NCBI RefSeq assembly: GCF_013201645.1
Contig: NZ_CP053842.1
Coordinates: forward strand, 124,001 to 188,000
Direction: 5' to 3'
Source of the DNA: Campylobacter corcagiensis
GTDB lineage: Bacteria > Campylobacterota > Campylobacteria > Campylobacterales > Campylobacteraceae
Length of the DNA: 64,000 bases
In this document: in pieces, positions 9,740 to 16,237 of the stretch
Layout: the number at the start of each line of letters is the position of its first letter
Position numbering within the stretch: the first letter of the stretch is position 1
Program-made: the position numbers and the translations under genes
Notes under the pieces: model-generated
Databases searched by the model: none
Told to the model about the DNA's origin: nothing
What the model saw: only the letters and a program-made list of their open reading frames with translations

Positions 9740-9816
9740 GTCAAGGTAGCTCAGCTGGTTAGAGCGCTGGTCTCATAAGCCGGAGGTCGGGAGTTCAAGT
9801 CTCCCTCTTGACACCA
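9740..9816 (+). tRNA. tRNA-Met (CAU anticodon)
   Basis: A full cloverleaf can be drawn in 77 nt. The acceptor is GTCAAGG / TCTTGAC with discriminator A and an encoded CCA. The D stem is GCTC/GAGC. The anticodon stem closes over a loop CTCATAA with anticodon CAT, and the T stem is GGGAG/CTCCC around TTCAAGT. A normal G1-C72 pair argues against the initiator tRNA, so this is elongator Met or, less likely, the Ile2 tRNA whose CAU is modified to lysidine. Confidence 0.95.
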
Positions 9817-9930
9817 CGAACAAATTCTTAAACTTTTACATTTGCAAAATTTTTAACTAAAATAATTTAAAGCTAGAATTTAACTTCACTTAGCTAAAAT
9901 AAAATTAAAGATTTACACAAAGGTTAAAAA

Positions 9931-10134
9931 ATGACTACACTAATAATCAAAGGCGATAGCGAAGTAATCAACCAAATTTTAGATCTTATTAAAGAAGTAA
10001 AAGATAAGGTTACACTAAGCAAAACAAGCGACCCAATAAAAGAAAGTATTTTAAAAGACATAGAAGCTTATAGAAATGGTGAACTAGATACAATCACACT
10101 TCAAGAACTAGAGAAAAGAGCCCTATTGTGGTAG
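9931..10134 (+). CDS. putative antitoxin of a ParE/RelE-type pair
   Basis: A 67-residue, charged, mainly helical protein. Its N-terminal beta-like stretch (TTLIIKGDSEVINQILDLI) and C-terminal helical tail (ITLQELEKRALLW) fit a small antitoxin. It overlaps the next gene by 7 bp, the usual antitoxin-first order. A good ribosome binding site (AAAGGTTAAAAA) precedes the ATG. The exact antitoxin family is not recognisable by eye; the call rests on the neighbour and the overlap. Confidence 0.7.
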   Translation: MTTLIIKGDSEVINQILDLIKEVKDKVTLSKTSDPIKESILKDIEAYRNGELDTITLQELEKRALLW

Positions 10135-10406
10135 TTTTTAATAATCGTTTTGAATATGAGCTAAAAACGATACACGACTACATAAAAGAGCAAAGCCCCA
10201 CTAATGCCAAAGAGTTTACAGACGGACTTTTTGATGAGCTTAGAGAACTACCGAACCACCCTAAGGCATATCGCAAAAGTATAAAATTTGATGATGAAAC
10301 AAAAAGAGACTTAATTTACAAAGGCTTTGTAATACCATACTCAATAGAAACTAATGGCGATTTACTTATTTTAGGAATTTACAAAGCCAACCAGTGGAAA
10401 CCTTAA
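10128..10406 (+). CDS. ParE/RelE-superfamily toxin
   Basis: A 92-residue protein with the ParE/RelE-fold pattern: an N-terminal helical hairpin (YELKTIHDYIKEQSPTNAKEF), a second helix containing LRELPNHP, then beta strands with the conserved arginine and the terminal YKGFVIPYSIE...LLILGIYKA segment. The start is GTG at 10128, inside the last codons of the antitoxin. ParE toxins poison gyrase while RelE toxins cut ribosome-bound mRNA; which applies here is not visible. The pair lies just downstream of the tRNA-Met gene, a common landing place for accessory DNA. Confidence 0.8.
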   Translation: MVVFNNRFEYELKTIHDYIKEQSPTNAKEFTDGLFDELRELPNHPKAYRKSIKFDDETKRDLIYKGFVIPYSIETNGDLLILGIYKANQWKP

Positions 10407-10505
10407 GAACACAATTAACTTAATTTTCAAATTCTAATTGTGTTGAATTTAAAATCTTAAAGCTAAGATTTATATACTCAAAATCCTAAAGATTACTATA
10501 AATTT

Positions 10506-11099
10506 TCAACTCATCATCGCTTTGACGCCTTCAAATACTAGTTGAGCTGATAGTCCTGCTAAGATAAGTCCTGTTATCTTTGACATCACTAAAAGCCCTT
10601 GACGACCAATGAATTTTTTGATGTAGTTTGATGAGTATAACATCGCTCCGATAGTCAAAACAGCAAATACCAAGGCAAGACTCACTATAAAAAGAGCCAT
10701 TTTTTCATAAGTGATACCAAAAACTAAAAGCATTCCAATAGTTCCTGGACCAATTGTTATAGGTATGGCAAGTGGCACAACGGCTAGTTCCATAAGGGTT
10801 TCAGGGCTACTTTTGATATCGTTTTTGCCACCATTTACTAAACTAACTGCTGTTAGAAAAAGTATCGCTCCAGCACCTATTTTAAAGGCATCAATAGTTA
10901 TACCAAAAAGGCTAAATATATGTTTACCAAAGAAAAGTATCACAAGAGTTATTGCAACTATTGAAAGAGTAACTCTTAAGGCTAGGGATTTTGCTGTTTT
11001 ATCATCTGCTGTTTCTATCACACTCATAAAAACAGAAAGTACAAAAAATGGTGTCATTAGAAAAAACATCTTTGCGTATGTGGATATGAAAAACTCCAT
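10506..11099 (-). CDS. MarC/UPF0056 family integral membrane protein
   Basis: A 197-residue MarC-family protein with six predicted membrane helices. It contains the family stretches PFFVLSVFMSV near the start and PLAIPITIGPGTIG in the middle. The start used is the ATG at 11099, preceded by TAGGAGATAAT. An upstream TTG would extend it by eight residues but lacks a ribosome binding site. The family was once linked to multiple antibiotic resistance, but that role was withdrawn for E. coli MarC and the function is unknown. The gene stands alone. Confidence 0.88.
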   Translation of the reverse strand: MEFFISTYAKMFFLMTPFFVLSVFMSVIETADDKTAKSLALRVTLSIVAITLVILFFGKHIFSLFGITIDAFKIGAGAILFLTAVSLVNGGKNDIKSSPETLMELAVVPLAIPITIGPGTIGMLLVFGITYEKMALFIVSLALVFAVLTIGAMLYSSNYIKKFIGRQGLLVMSKITGLILAGLSAQLVFEGVKAMMS

Positions 11100-11249
11100 A
11101 TTATCTCCTAAATCAAATATCAAAATTATACCAAATTTATGAGATTTATAGTCTACTTAGAAATTTAATATGGTTTTTATGGTTATTTTATCAGTGAAAT
11201 TTATAAGAAATTTTAAACTGTTTTTAAAAATATTAGTTTTATTGTTATA

Positions 11250-11270
11250 AAGGTGACTTTTAGCCACCTT
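11250..11270 (-). terminator. terminator of the lipoprotein gene
   Basis: A 6-bp stem (AAGGTG / CACCTT) with a 9-base loop lies 17 bp beyond the stop codon of the minus-strand lipoprotein gene and is followed by a short T-containing run on that strand. Confidence 0.5.
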
Positions 11271-11287
11271 AGAGTATTTTGCTACTA

Positions 11288-11896
11288 TTATTTAGATTCT
11301 TCTATATTTTCTTTAGCTTTTGTAGCGTTATCTTCTATAGCTTTAGCGGCTTTAGATGCACCTTCTTTTATATTTTGAGCTGCTTCTTTGCTACCATCTT
11401 TGATATCATCTGCTAAGTTAGCAGCACCTTCTTTTGTTTTCTCATAAGCCTCTTTGGAACTTTCTTTGATATCAGAACCAACTTTAGCGGCTTTATCATC
11501 AGCATCTTTTGTAGCTTCGTTTATTTTATCTTTAGTTTTTTCGTAAGCTTCTTTAGAGCTTTCTTTAACATCTTCTACTATATTAGCAGTGCCTTCTTTT
11601 GTTTTCTCATAAGCATCTTTTGAGCTTTCTTTGATATCAGAACCAACCTCACGAGCTTTATCAGCTGCTTTGTCTGCTGCTTCACTTACTTTATCGGCTG
11701 CTTTTTTAGTAGCCTCTTTTGTAGCCTGAGCTGCATCTTTTGTTGCTTTTACAACATCTTCTTTAATCTCTTTTGCATCTTGTTTCATTTCATTAACAGC
11801 CCTGTTTGTATCGTCATTTTTAGATGAATTATCTGAACAACCTACTAAAAAAGACAGAGCCAACACGGCAACTAAACTATAAATAAGCTTTTTCAT
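11288..11896 (-). CDS. LEA-like repeat lipoprotein
   Basis: A 202-residue lipoprotein: MKKLIYSLVAVLALSF signal peptide, then lipobox LVGC with the lipidated Cys20. The rest is almost purely Lys/Glu/Ala/Asp in 11-residue-like repeats. The unit SDIKESSKEAYEKTKEG occurs at about 86-102 and again at 141-157 (55 residues apart, five elevens), with a partial copy at about 110-124. There are few hydrophobic and no aromatic residues other than Tyr. This composition resembles group 3 LEA or apolipoprotein-like amphipathic helices, which protect membranes during drying or osmotic stress. That function is inferred; the protein is probably outer-membrane or periplasm facing. Confidence 0.8.
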   Translation of the reverse strand: MKKLIYSLVAVLALSFLVGCSDNSSKNDDTNRAVNEMKQDAKEIKEDVVKATKDAAQATKEATKKAADKVSEAADKAADKAREVGSDIKESSKDAYEKTKEGTANIVEDVKESSKEAYEKTKDKINEATKDADDKAAKVGSDIKESSKEAYEKTKEGAANLADDIKDGSKEAAQNIKEGASKAAKAIEDNATKAKENIEESK

Positions 11897-11980
11897 ACAA
11901 GCCTCCTTAATAAAATTTGTAAAATTTTACAACTTTAAAGTAACTCTTTGTTAATAATATTAAAATTAAATATAAAAATC

Positions 11981-12814
11981 TTACTTAAACCCAGCTTCGT
12001 TTAGTATTTTATAGCTATCACAACCTTTTAAGTCTCTTAAATCGCACGCCTTACCAAAGAATTCTTTAGCTTTTGTAAGATTTTGTTCTACATTTGTACC
12101 GCTTGTGTAAGCTACACCAAGTTCTAAGCAGTTTTGAACCATGCCATACTCACAAGATTTAGCAAGACTATCCAAAAGCCCTGTTTGGTTATGTTCATTA
12201 AGGTAAAGCACTGAAAGATTGTGGCAAGAGGTGGCATTTTTATTATCGCAAGCCATTTTAAAAAACTCTTCAGCTTTTTTAAGATCTTTTTTTACTCCTT
12301 TTGCGTTTTGATAAATTAAACCTAAATTTACACAAGCTGAGTACTCTTTGTTTTTACAAGCTTTTTCATACAGCTCTTTTGCTTTTGTAAAATCCTGCCT
12401 TGTACCCATACCATTTTCATACATATAAGCTAAATCTACACAACCTTGCCAAAAGCTCTTATCGCAAGACTTTTCATAGTAGTCAAACGCCATAAATAGA
12501 TCTTTTGCCACACCAATACCGTTTTCATACATCACCCCTAAACTTTGACAACTTTGATATGTCTTGCCACCACATGAAAGTGTAAAAAGCCTTAGTGCTT
12601 CAGCTAAATTTGAGTATTTGCCATAGCCATTTAGATATATAAGACCTAGGTTATGACAAGCTGCTAGGTTTTTGGTTTTTTTCTCACACTCTTTGGTTAG
12701 TTTTGATATCGCTGTTTGAGTATCTCCAACTTCTAGAGCTTTTTGTGCTTCTTGTATAGGATTAGCTAGGGCTAAATTTAGACTCATAAATAGCAAGGTG
12801 ATTAGTTTTTTCAT
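11981..12814 (-). CDS. Sel1-repeat (HcpA-like) secreted cysteine-rich protein
   Basis: A 277-residue protein with a signal peptide (MKKLITLLFMSLNLALA) followed by about seven tandem 36-residue Sel1-like repeats, each with the ALG.(M/I)Y.NG.GV..D..KA pattern. Each carries a Cys pair placed as in Helicobacter cysteine-rich proteins (Hcp), where disulfides staple the repeat helices. The start is the ATG at 12814 after AAAGGAAACTG; an upstream TTG would extend it without a ribosome binding site. The Hcp family is periplasmic or secreted, and some members interact with host immunity or bind beta-lactams. The partner here is unknown. Confidence 0.85.
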   Translation of the reverse strand: MKKLITLLFMSLNLALANPIQEAQKALEVGDTQTAISKLTKECEKKTKNLAACHNLGLIYLNGYGKYSNLAEALRLFTLSCGGKTYQSCQSLGVMYENGIGVAKDLFMAFDYYEKSCDKSFWQGCVDLAYMYENGMGTRQDFTKAKELYEKACKNKEYSACVNLGLIYQNAKGVKKDLKKAEEFFKMACDNKNATSCHNLSVLYLNEHNQTGLLDSLAKSCEYGMVQNCLELGVAYTSGTNVEQNLTKAKEFFGKACDLRDLKGCDSYKILNEAGFK

Positions 12815-12886
12815 CAGTTTCCTTTGATACAAAATTTCAAAATTATAGCCAAAAGGTGTAAATTTTAGATGTTTGGATTTCTAAAA

Positions 12887-12906
12887 TTTACATAAGGGTA
12901 TGTAAA
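12887..12906. promoter_or_regulatory. inverted repeat TTTACAT-N6-ATGTAAA, site 1
   Basis: Perfect 7-bp arms around the 6-bp spacer AAGGGT, 26 bp before the pilin start codon. The same 20 bp recur at all four pilin genes. It may be a recombinase core site, a repressor operator or an mRNA leader hairpin. Confidence 0.6.
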
Positions 12907-13040
12907 GTGAAATTTAAAATAAGGAGAAAACCATGAAAAAAGGTTTTACTATGATCGAGTTGATCTTCGTGATCGTAATTTTAGGTATATTATCAGCAGT
13001 TGCTATCCCAAGACTAGCAGCTACAAGAGATGATGCTGAA
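12887..13040 (+). repeat. pilin 5' block, copy 1
   Basis: First of four near-identical 154-bp blocks. It contains the inverted repeat TTTACAT-6 bp-ATGTAAA, a conserved leader, the AAGGAG ribosome binding site and codons 1-36 of the pilin. Only about seven positions vary among all four copies. Copies 1 and 4 share ATCCCA at codons 25-26. Confidence 0.97.
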
Positions 13041-13496
13041 GTCAGTAAAGCAGCTACAAATGTTAGCACTATAATTTCAGATATTAGTTCATACTATACT
13101 TCTCAGGGAACATTTGCAAAAGATTTAGATAAAATGACTAACGTTGCTTTAACAGAAGCAACGGGAGATTTATCAAAAGGTGAAGCTGCAACCGGAAATA
13201 TGAGAGTATCTGGTGAAGATTGCTTTACAGTGACTGTAACCCCTAGACCTACTACTAATATAAAAGTGGGTGATCTTAATACAGATATTATAACTATTGC
13301 AGCGGCAAAAAAAGTTACTAAAAATGGTTGTAAAGCTGCTCAAGCAAACCCACAAATAGTAAAAATGGTATCTGCAAAGTTTGATGCTCAAAAATGCAAA
13401 ACAGTAGAAACAAAAGAAGGTAAGACTTCTTGTACTAAATGGGAACCCGCAACTAACATATCTGGCTTTCCTTTAACTGGTTTATCAGTAGTTTAA
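12933..13496 (+). CDS. type IV pilin-like protein, copy 1
   Basis: A 187-residue prepilin. A short basic leader MKKG is cut before Phe5 (class III signal, with Glu at +5 of the mature chain). A long hydrophobic N-terminal helix (residues 5-28) would pack in the pilus core and end with IPRLAATRDDAE. Residues 37-187 form the variable head. YYTSQG (54-59) and MTNV (68-71) are shared by the other copies (YYTAQG in copy 3), and Cys97 and Cys133 match cysteines seen in all copies. Two further Cys (155, 167) are unique to this one. It could be a type IV pilus subunit or a type II secretion/competence pseudopilin. It has its own promoter region and terminator. Confidence 0.9.
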   Translation: MKKGFTMIELIFVIVILGILSAVAIPRLAATRDDAEVSKAATNVSTIISDISSYYTSQGTFAKDLDKMTNVALTEATGDLSKGEAATGNMRVSGEDCFTVTVTPRPTTNIKVGDLNTDIITIAAAKKVTKNGCKAAQANPQIVKMVSAKFDAQKCKTVETKEGKTSCTKWEPATNISGFPLTGLSVV

Positions 13497-13521
13497 TAAG
13501 TATACAAAAAGCTTATTTTTT

Positions 13522-13551
13522 AGCCCTAAGTTCAAACCTTAGGGCTTTTTT
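13522..13551 (+). terminator. terminator of pilin copy 1
   Basis: A 9-bp stem AGCCCTAAG / CTTAGGGCT followed by five T residues, 26 bp after the stop codon. It resembles the terminator of pilin copy 4. Confidence 0.9.
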
Positions 13552-13623
13552 AAATTCTGCTATTTATAAACATTCAAACATTATTAATATATTGTAGTCT
13601 TTCTATAGAATATAAACATCAAA

Positions 13624-14043
13624 CTAATCAAAATTTTCAGTTCTTATAAGCGGTAGGTCAATTTTTGGAAAGTTTTTATCATTTGTTATTATTGCGATTG
13701 AGTTGCTGTTTTTAGCACAAATGTATTGTTGCAAGTCTTCAAAATCAGCTTTTGGGTTTTTGTCAATTATGCTAATTATTTCTACAATATCTCTATTTTT
13801 TATCTCATAAACTTCAAAAAGATCAGTTTTAAAAAAATCTTTTATAAACTCTAGTGTTTTTAACCTATCTTTTTTAGCTCCGATATACCAAATAGTATTT
13901 AAACTAAGAGCATTTAAGACAAAAGTATATCCATCTTTTATAAAACCATCTATCTTTTTTGCTGTTGCTTTGCTAAAAACTCTATCTTCAAAAAGCTCAT
14001 CAAGTAAGATATTTGTATCTAAAAATAGCTTTTTATTTTCCAT
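13624..14043 (-). CDS. PIN-domain toxin (VapC-like ribonuclease)
   Basis: A 139-residue PIN-domain protein. The acidic metal-binding residues can be seen: Asp9 in LFLDTNILLDE, Asp100/Glu102/Asp103 in ADFEDLQQY, and Asp122 in the terminal TNDKNF. Such proteins are Mg-dependent RNases acting as toxins in VapBC-type modules. The upstream gene overlaps by 11 bp and encodes the likely antitoxin. The pair sits between pilin copies 1 and 2 on the opposite strand, as an insertion or stabilising module of the pilin cluster. Confidence 0.85.
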   Translation of the reverse strand: MENKKLFLDTNILLDELFEDRVFSKATAKKIDGFIKDGYTFVLNALSLNTIWYIGAKKDRLKTLEFIKDFFKTDLFEVYEIKNRDIVEIISIIDKNPKADFEDLQQYICAKNSNSIAIITNDKNFPKIDLPLIRTENFD

Positions 14044-14269
14044 ATTTTTCTTCTAAATATAAACCATATTCGCACTCATCACCGCTACCTGATATCTTAT
14101 GCCTGTGTTTTTTTGCAAATTCTAATCTATTGGCTATCTTTTTACTTGTTAGGCTATCGTTAGATAAAGTTTTGAATTTTTTGGCTTTTTCTAAAAGTAA
14201 ATTTGCTATATCGATGAGATCTTTTTCATCGCTTGGCAATTCAAATGAAAATTTTGTCATAGCTTGCAT
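14033..14269 (-). CDS. putative antitoxin of the PIN toxin
   Basis: A 78-residue protein starting with ATG after AAAGGAGATAAA. The N-terminal part (KFSFELPSDEKDLIDIANLLLEKAKKF) could form a short strand and helix used for dimerisation or DNA binding. The C-terminal part is basic then acidic (GSGDECEYGLYLEEKYGK), as in tails that occlude a toxin. The 11-bp overlap with the PIN gene strongly suggests an antitoxin. The family is not recognised by eye. Confidence 0.7.
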   Translation of the reverse strand: MQAMTKFSFELPSDEKDLIDIANLLLEKAKKFKTLSNDSLTSKKIANRLEFAKKHRHKISGSGDECEYGLYLEEKYGK

Positions 14270-14336
14270 TTTATCTCCTTTTTTAAAGTTTATTATATCA
14301 AAGTTTGTTGAAATTTACAGCTAAATTTGAGTGATT

Positions 14337-14356
14337 TTTACATAAGGGTATGTAAA
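14337..14356. promoter_or_regulatory. inverted repeat TTTACAT-N6-ATGTAAA, site 2
   Basis: Identical 20-bp site upstream of pilin copy 2. The sequence immediately 5' of it differs from that at the other copies, so the conserved unit starts here. Confidence 0.6.
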
Positions 14357-14490
14357 GTGAAATTTAAAATAAGGAGAAAACCATGAAAAGAGGTTTTACT
14401 ATGATCGAGTTGATCTTCGTGATCGTAATTTTAGGTATTTTAGCAGCAGTTGCTATTCCGAGACTAGCAGCTACAAGAGATGATGCTGAA
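14337..14490 (+). repeat. pilin 5' block, copy 2
   Basis: Second 154-bp block. It differs from copy 1 at codon 3 (AGA), at codons 20-21 and at codons 25-26 (ATTCCG). The ATTCCG variant is shared only with the inverted copy 3. The inverted repeat TTTACAT-N6-ATGTAAA occupies 14337-14356. Confidence 0.97.
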
Positions 14491-14886
14491 ATTTCAAAAG
14501 CATTAAATAACATTAACACTTTGGTATCAGATGTTGGTGCATATTACACTTCTCAAGGACAATTTGCTCCAAATCTAAGTGATATGACAAATGTTCCTTT
14601 GGTTAATACAACTGGTTTAACGTCTGCTATCAATGCTGGTGGTCAGCCTTGCATTAGTGTTACATTAACTCCAGATGCACCTGGCGTAGCTGGTACTAGT
14701 GGTCCAGTTCCAGCTCTAATAACAGTAGCAAATGGTACAAACACAGCTGGTCTATGTGGTAAAATACAAGCAGACCCTGGATTTACAAGATTAACTGGTG
14801 CTACTGGCACTTATGTAGATAGCGTAACTGGTGCAAGCACAACAGTAAATGGTATCATCGTAAGTGGTGTTCCAGTAGTTAGATAA
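14383..14886 (+). CDS. type IV pilin-like protein, copy 2
   Basis: A 167-residue prepilin with leader MKRG cut before Phe5 and the same hydrophobic helix as copy 1. The head (37-167) is quite different: rich in Gly, Thr, Ala and Val, low in charge, with only the two family cysteines (Cys90, Cys125), YYTSQG and MTNV retained. Its terminal segment ends GVPVVR. The 5' part is near-identical in DNA to the other copies while the head is diverged, which suggests recombination or selection for head diversity. It faces copy 3 across about 1.6 kb. Confidence 0.9.
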   Translation: MKRGFTMIELIFVIVILGILAAVAIPRLAATRDDAEISKALNNINTLVSDVGAYYTSQGQFAPNLSDMTNVPLVNTTGLTSAINAGGQPCISVTLTPDAPGVAGTSGPVPALITVANGTNTAGLCGKIQADPGFTRLTGATGTYVDSVTGASTTVNGIIVSGVPVVR

Positions 14887-14901
14887 TTATTATCTTAAAT
14901 A

Positions 14902-14938
14902 TTAAAGCCTTAGCACTCGCTGAGGCTTTAAATTTTTT
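14902..14938 (+). terminator. terminator of pilin copy 2
   Basis: An 11-bp AT/GC stem built on TTAAAGCCTTA and TGAGGCTTTAA, followed by ATTTTTT, just after the stop codon. Confidence 0.85.
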
Positions 14939-15001
14939 AAAGTATTCTGCTTAGATAGTTAATATAACAAGAAATAAAACGATTTTACTAAAAACTGAAA
15001 T

Positions 15002-15505
15002 CTAAATTGTTTTGATGATGTCTAAATCATTAATTTCTATAGTTGTATTCTTTCTTTTGTTATTTTCTATAAGAGCTTGTAGTTTCTGGCTAGCTTGATT
15101 AAATTTTATATTCTTTATAAATTTAACCAAATGTAAAAATCCTATATCGCTAGCGATTTGTGGGATTTCACCATTTTGGACATTTATAACTTTATTTGAA
15201 ATTATTTGACAGATATAAATTTCATTATCAAATTCTTGCGTTAGTGGAATCACTATAATGTCATTTTTCTTAATTTCATAGACAAAATTTATCACATTGT
15301 TTTCAGTTACATAGTTGTAATTCCAGCCAGGGCACTCTTTATCTAGTGCTTCTTTTACGCTTTGAAGTTTGTTATTTGGATCGTAAATAAAACTTTTAGC
15401 CATATCACTATATCCAGTAGCTAATAAATTTAGCTTTATTAAAAGGTTAAAACAATTTGTTTCATTGCTTTGACTTGGATTTATTTTATGTAGCCAAAAT
15501 TTCAT
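15002..15505 (-). CDS. hypothetical protein between pilin copies 2 and 3
   Basis: A 167-residue soluble protein that I do not recognise. It opens with KFWLHKINPSQSNETNCF, has a central strand-rich region (NFVYEIKKNDIIVIPL, EIYICQIISNKV) and ends in a helical charged tail. The early W, the KNDIIVIP and the YICQI strands recall small beta-barrel N-terminal domains of some Mrr-like restriction proteins, but this is a weak impression and no nuclease motif is present. It has its own ribosome binding site (AAAGGGAAATAAAA) and lies within the segment flanked by oppositely oriented pilin blocks. Confidence 0.65.
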   Translation of the reverse strand: MKFWLHKINPSQSNETNCFNLLIKLNLLATGYSDMAKSFIYDPNNKLQSVKEALDKECPGWNYNYVTENNVINFVYEIKKNDIIVIPLTQEFDNEIYICQIISNKVINVQNGEIPQIASDIGFLHLVKFIKNIKFNQASQKLQALIENNKRKNTTIEINDLDIIKTI

Positions 15506-15540
15506 TTTTATTTCCCTTTTTGAATGTATTAGCAGAATTT

Positions 15541-15561
15541 AAAGCCCCAAAATGGGGCTTT
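15541..15561 (-). terminator. terminator of pilin copy 3
   Basis: An 8-bp stem AAAGCCCC / GGGGCTTT with a 5-base loop lies 5 bp beyond the stop of the inverted pilin. On the minus strand no long T tract follows. Confidence 0.6.
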
Positions 15562-15565
15562 AAAA

Positions 15566-16093
15566 TTAATATTTTATATTAGATGTTCCGCCAACTCTTA
15601 CGCCAGTTTTAGCTGATCCATCTACGGCTGTAAACTTAGACTTGATTAGAGCATCTATACCAGGAGCTTTTGCAACTGATGCGCAAGCAGTTTTACTTGA
15701 GCCACTTAAACTACCTGAGTTATCAACTATCACCATAGCTGCTTCAGTCGCTAAAAATTTAATACCTATGCAAGGCTGACCTTTAAATGGTACAAATACT
15801 GCTGGCTCACTATCATCTGCAGTCATTTTTCCAGCAGTAGCACTAGTTTCTTGTGGTTTGTCTGCTTCAGTAACTAACTGAACATTTGTCATATTTGCTG
15901 CTGTTGCATTAAAATCACCCTGTGCTGTGTAATAACCTGTAAAATCTCTAATAGCAAATGAAGCGTTTGAGATAGTTTTTGTTATTTCTGCATCATCTCT
16001 TGTAGCTGCTAGTCTCGGAATAGCAACTGCTGCTAAAATACCTAAAATTACGATCACGAAGATCAACTCGATCATAGTAAAACCTTTTTTCAT
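15566..16093 (-). CDS. type IV pilin-like protein, copy 3 (inverted)
   Basis: A 175-residue prepilin on the opposite strand to the other three. Leader MKKG, cleavage before Phe5 and the hydrophobic helix are identical to copy 1. The head retains YYTAQG and MTNV and the two family cysteines (Cys108, Cys137), but has an insertion of about 18 residues before the first Cys and ends TSNIKY. The initial block carries the same ATTCCG variant as copy 2. It is divergent from the recombinase gene and could be expressed from a TAAAAT-like -10 next to its inverted repeat. Confidence 0.9.
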   Translation of the reverse strand: MKKGFTMIELIFVIVILGILAAVAIPRLAATRDDAEITKTISNASFAIRDFTGYYTAQGDFNATAANMTNVQLVTEADKPQETSATAGKMTADDSEPAVFVPFKGQPCIGIKFLATEAAMVIVDNSGSLSGSSKTACASVAKAPGIDALIKSKFTAVDGSAKTGVRVGGTSNIKY

Positions 16094-16139
16094 GGTTTTC
16101 TCCTTATTTTAAATTTCACTTTACATACCCTTATGTAAA
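15986..16139 (-). repeat. pilin 5' block, copy 3 (inverted)
   Basis: The third 154-bp block, reverse-complemented. It forms an inward-facing inverted repeat with copy 2 and an outward-facing one with copy 4. The 12-odd bp before it (TCTAAAA) are also shared with copy 1. Confidence 0.97.
16120..16139. promoter_or_regulatory. inverted repeat TTTACAT-N6-ATGTAAA, site 3
   Basis: The same 20-bp dyad, here read on the minus strand. It lies about 100 bp from the start of the recombinase gene, in the region between the two divergent genes. Confidence 0.6.
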
Positions 16140-16237
16140 TTTTAGAATTTATCTTTTGTGAAAATGATTTGTACAATTTTGCAAATCTTTAAATTTACAC
16201 TAGTAAAATTCAGAAAATTTATCACCAAAGGACACAA

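Noticed and set aside
9740-9816. Attachment site duplicate of the tRNA-Met 3' end for the recombinase
   Set aside because: I looked for the terminal tRNA sequence between 16 and 18.3 kb and saw no second copy, so a simple tRNA-integrated island within the window is not supported.
10711-11142. 143-codon plus-strand frame over the MarC gene
   Set aside because: It is antisense to a recognised membrane protein family; its composition is the mirror of the hydrophobic MarC codons.
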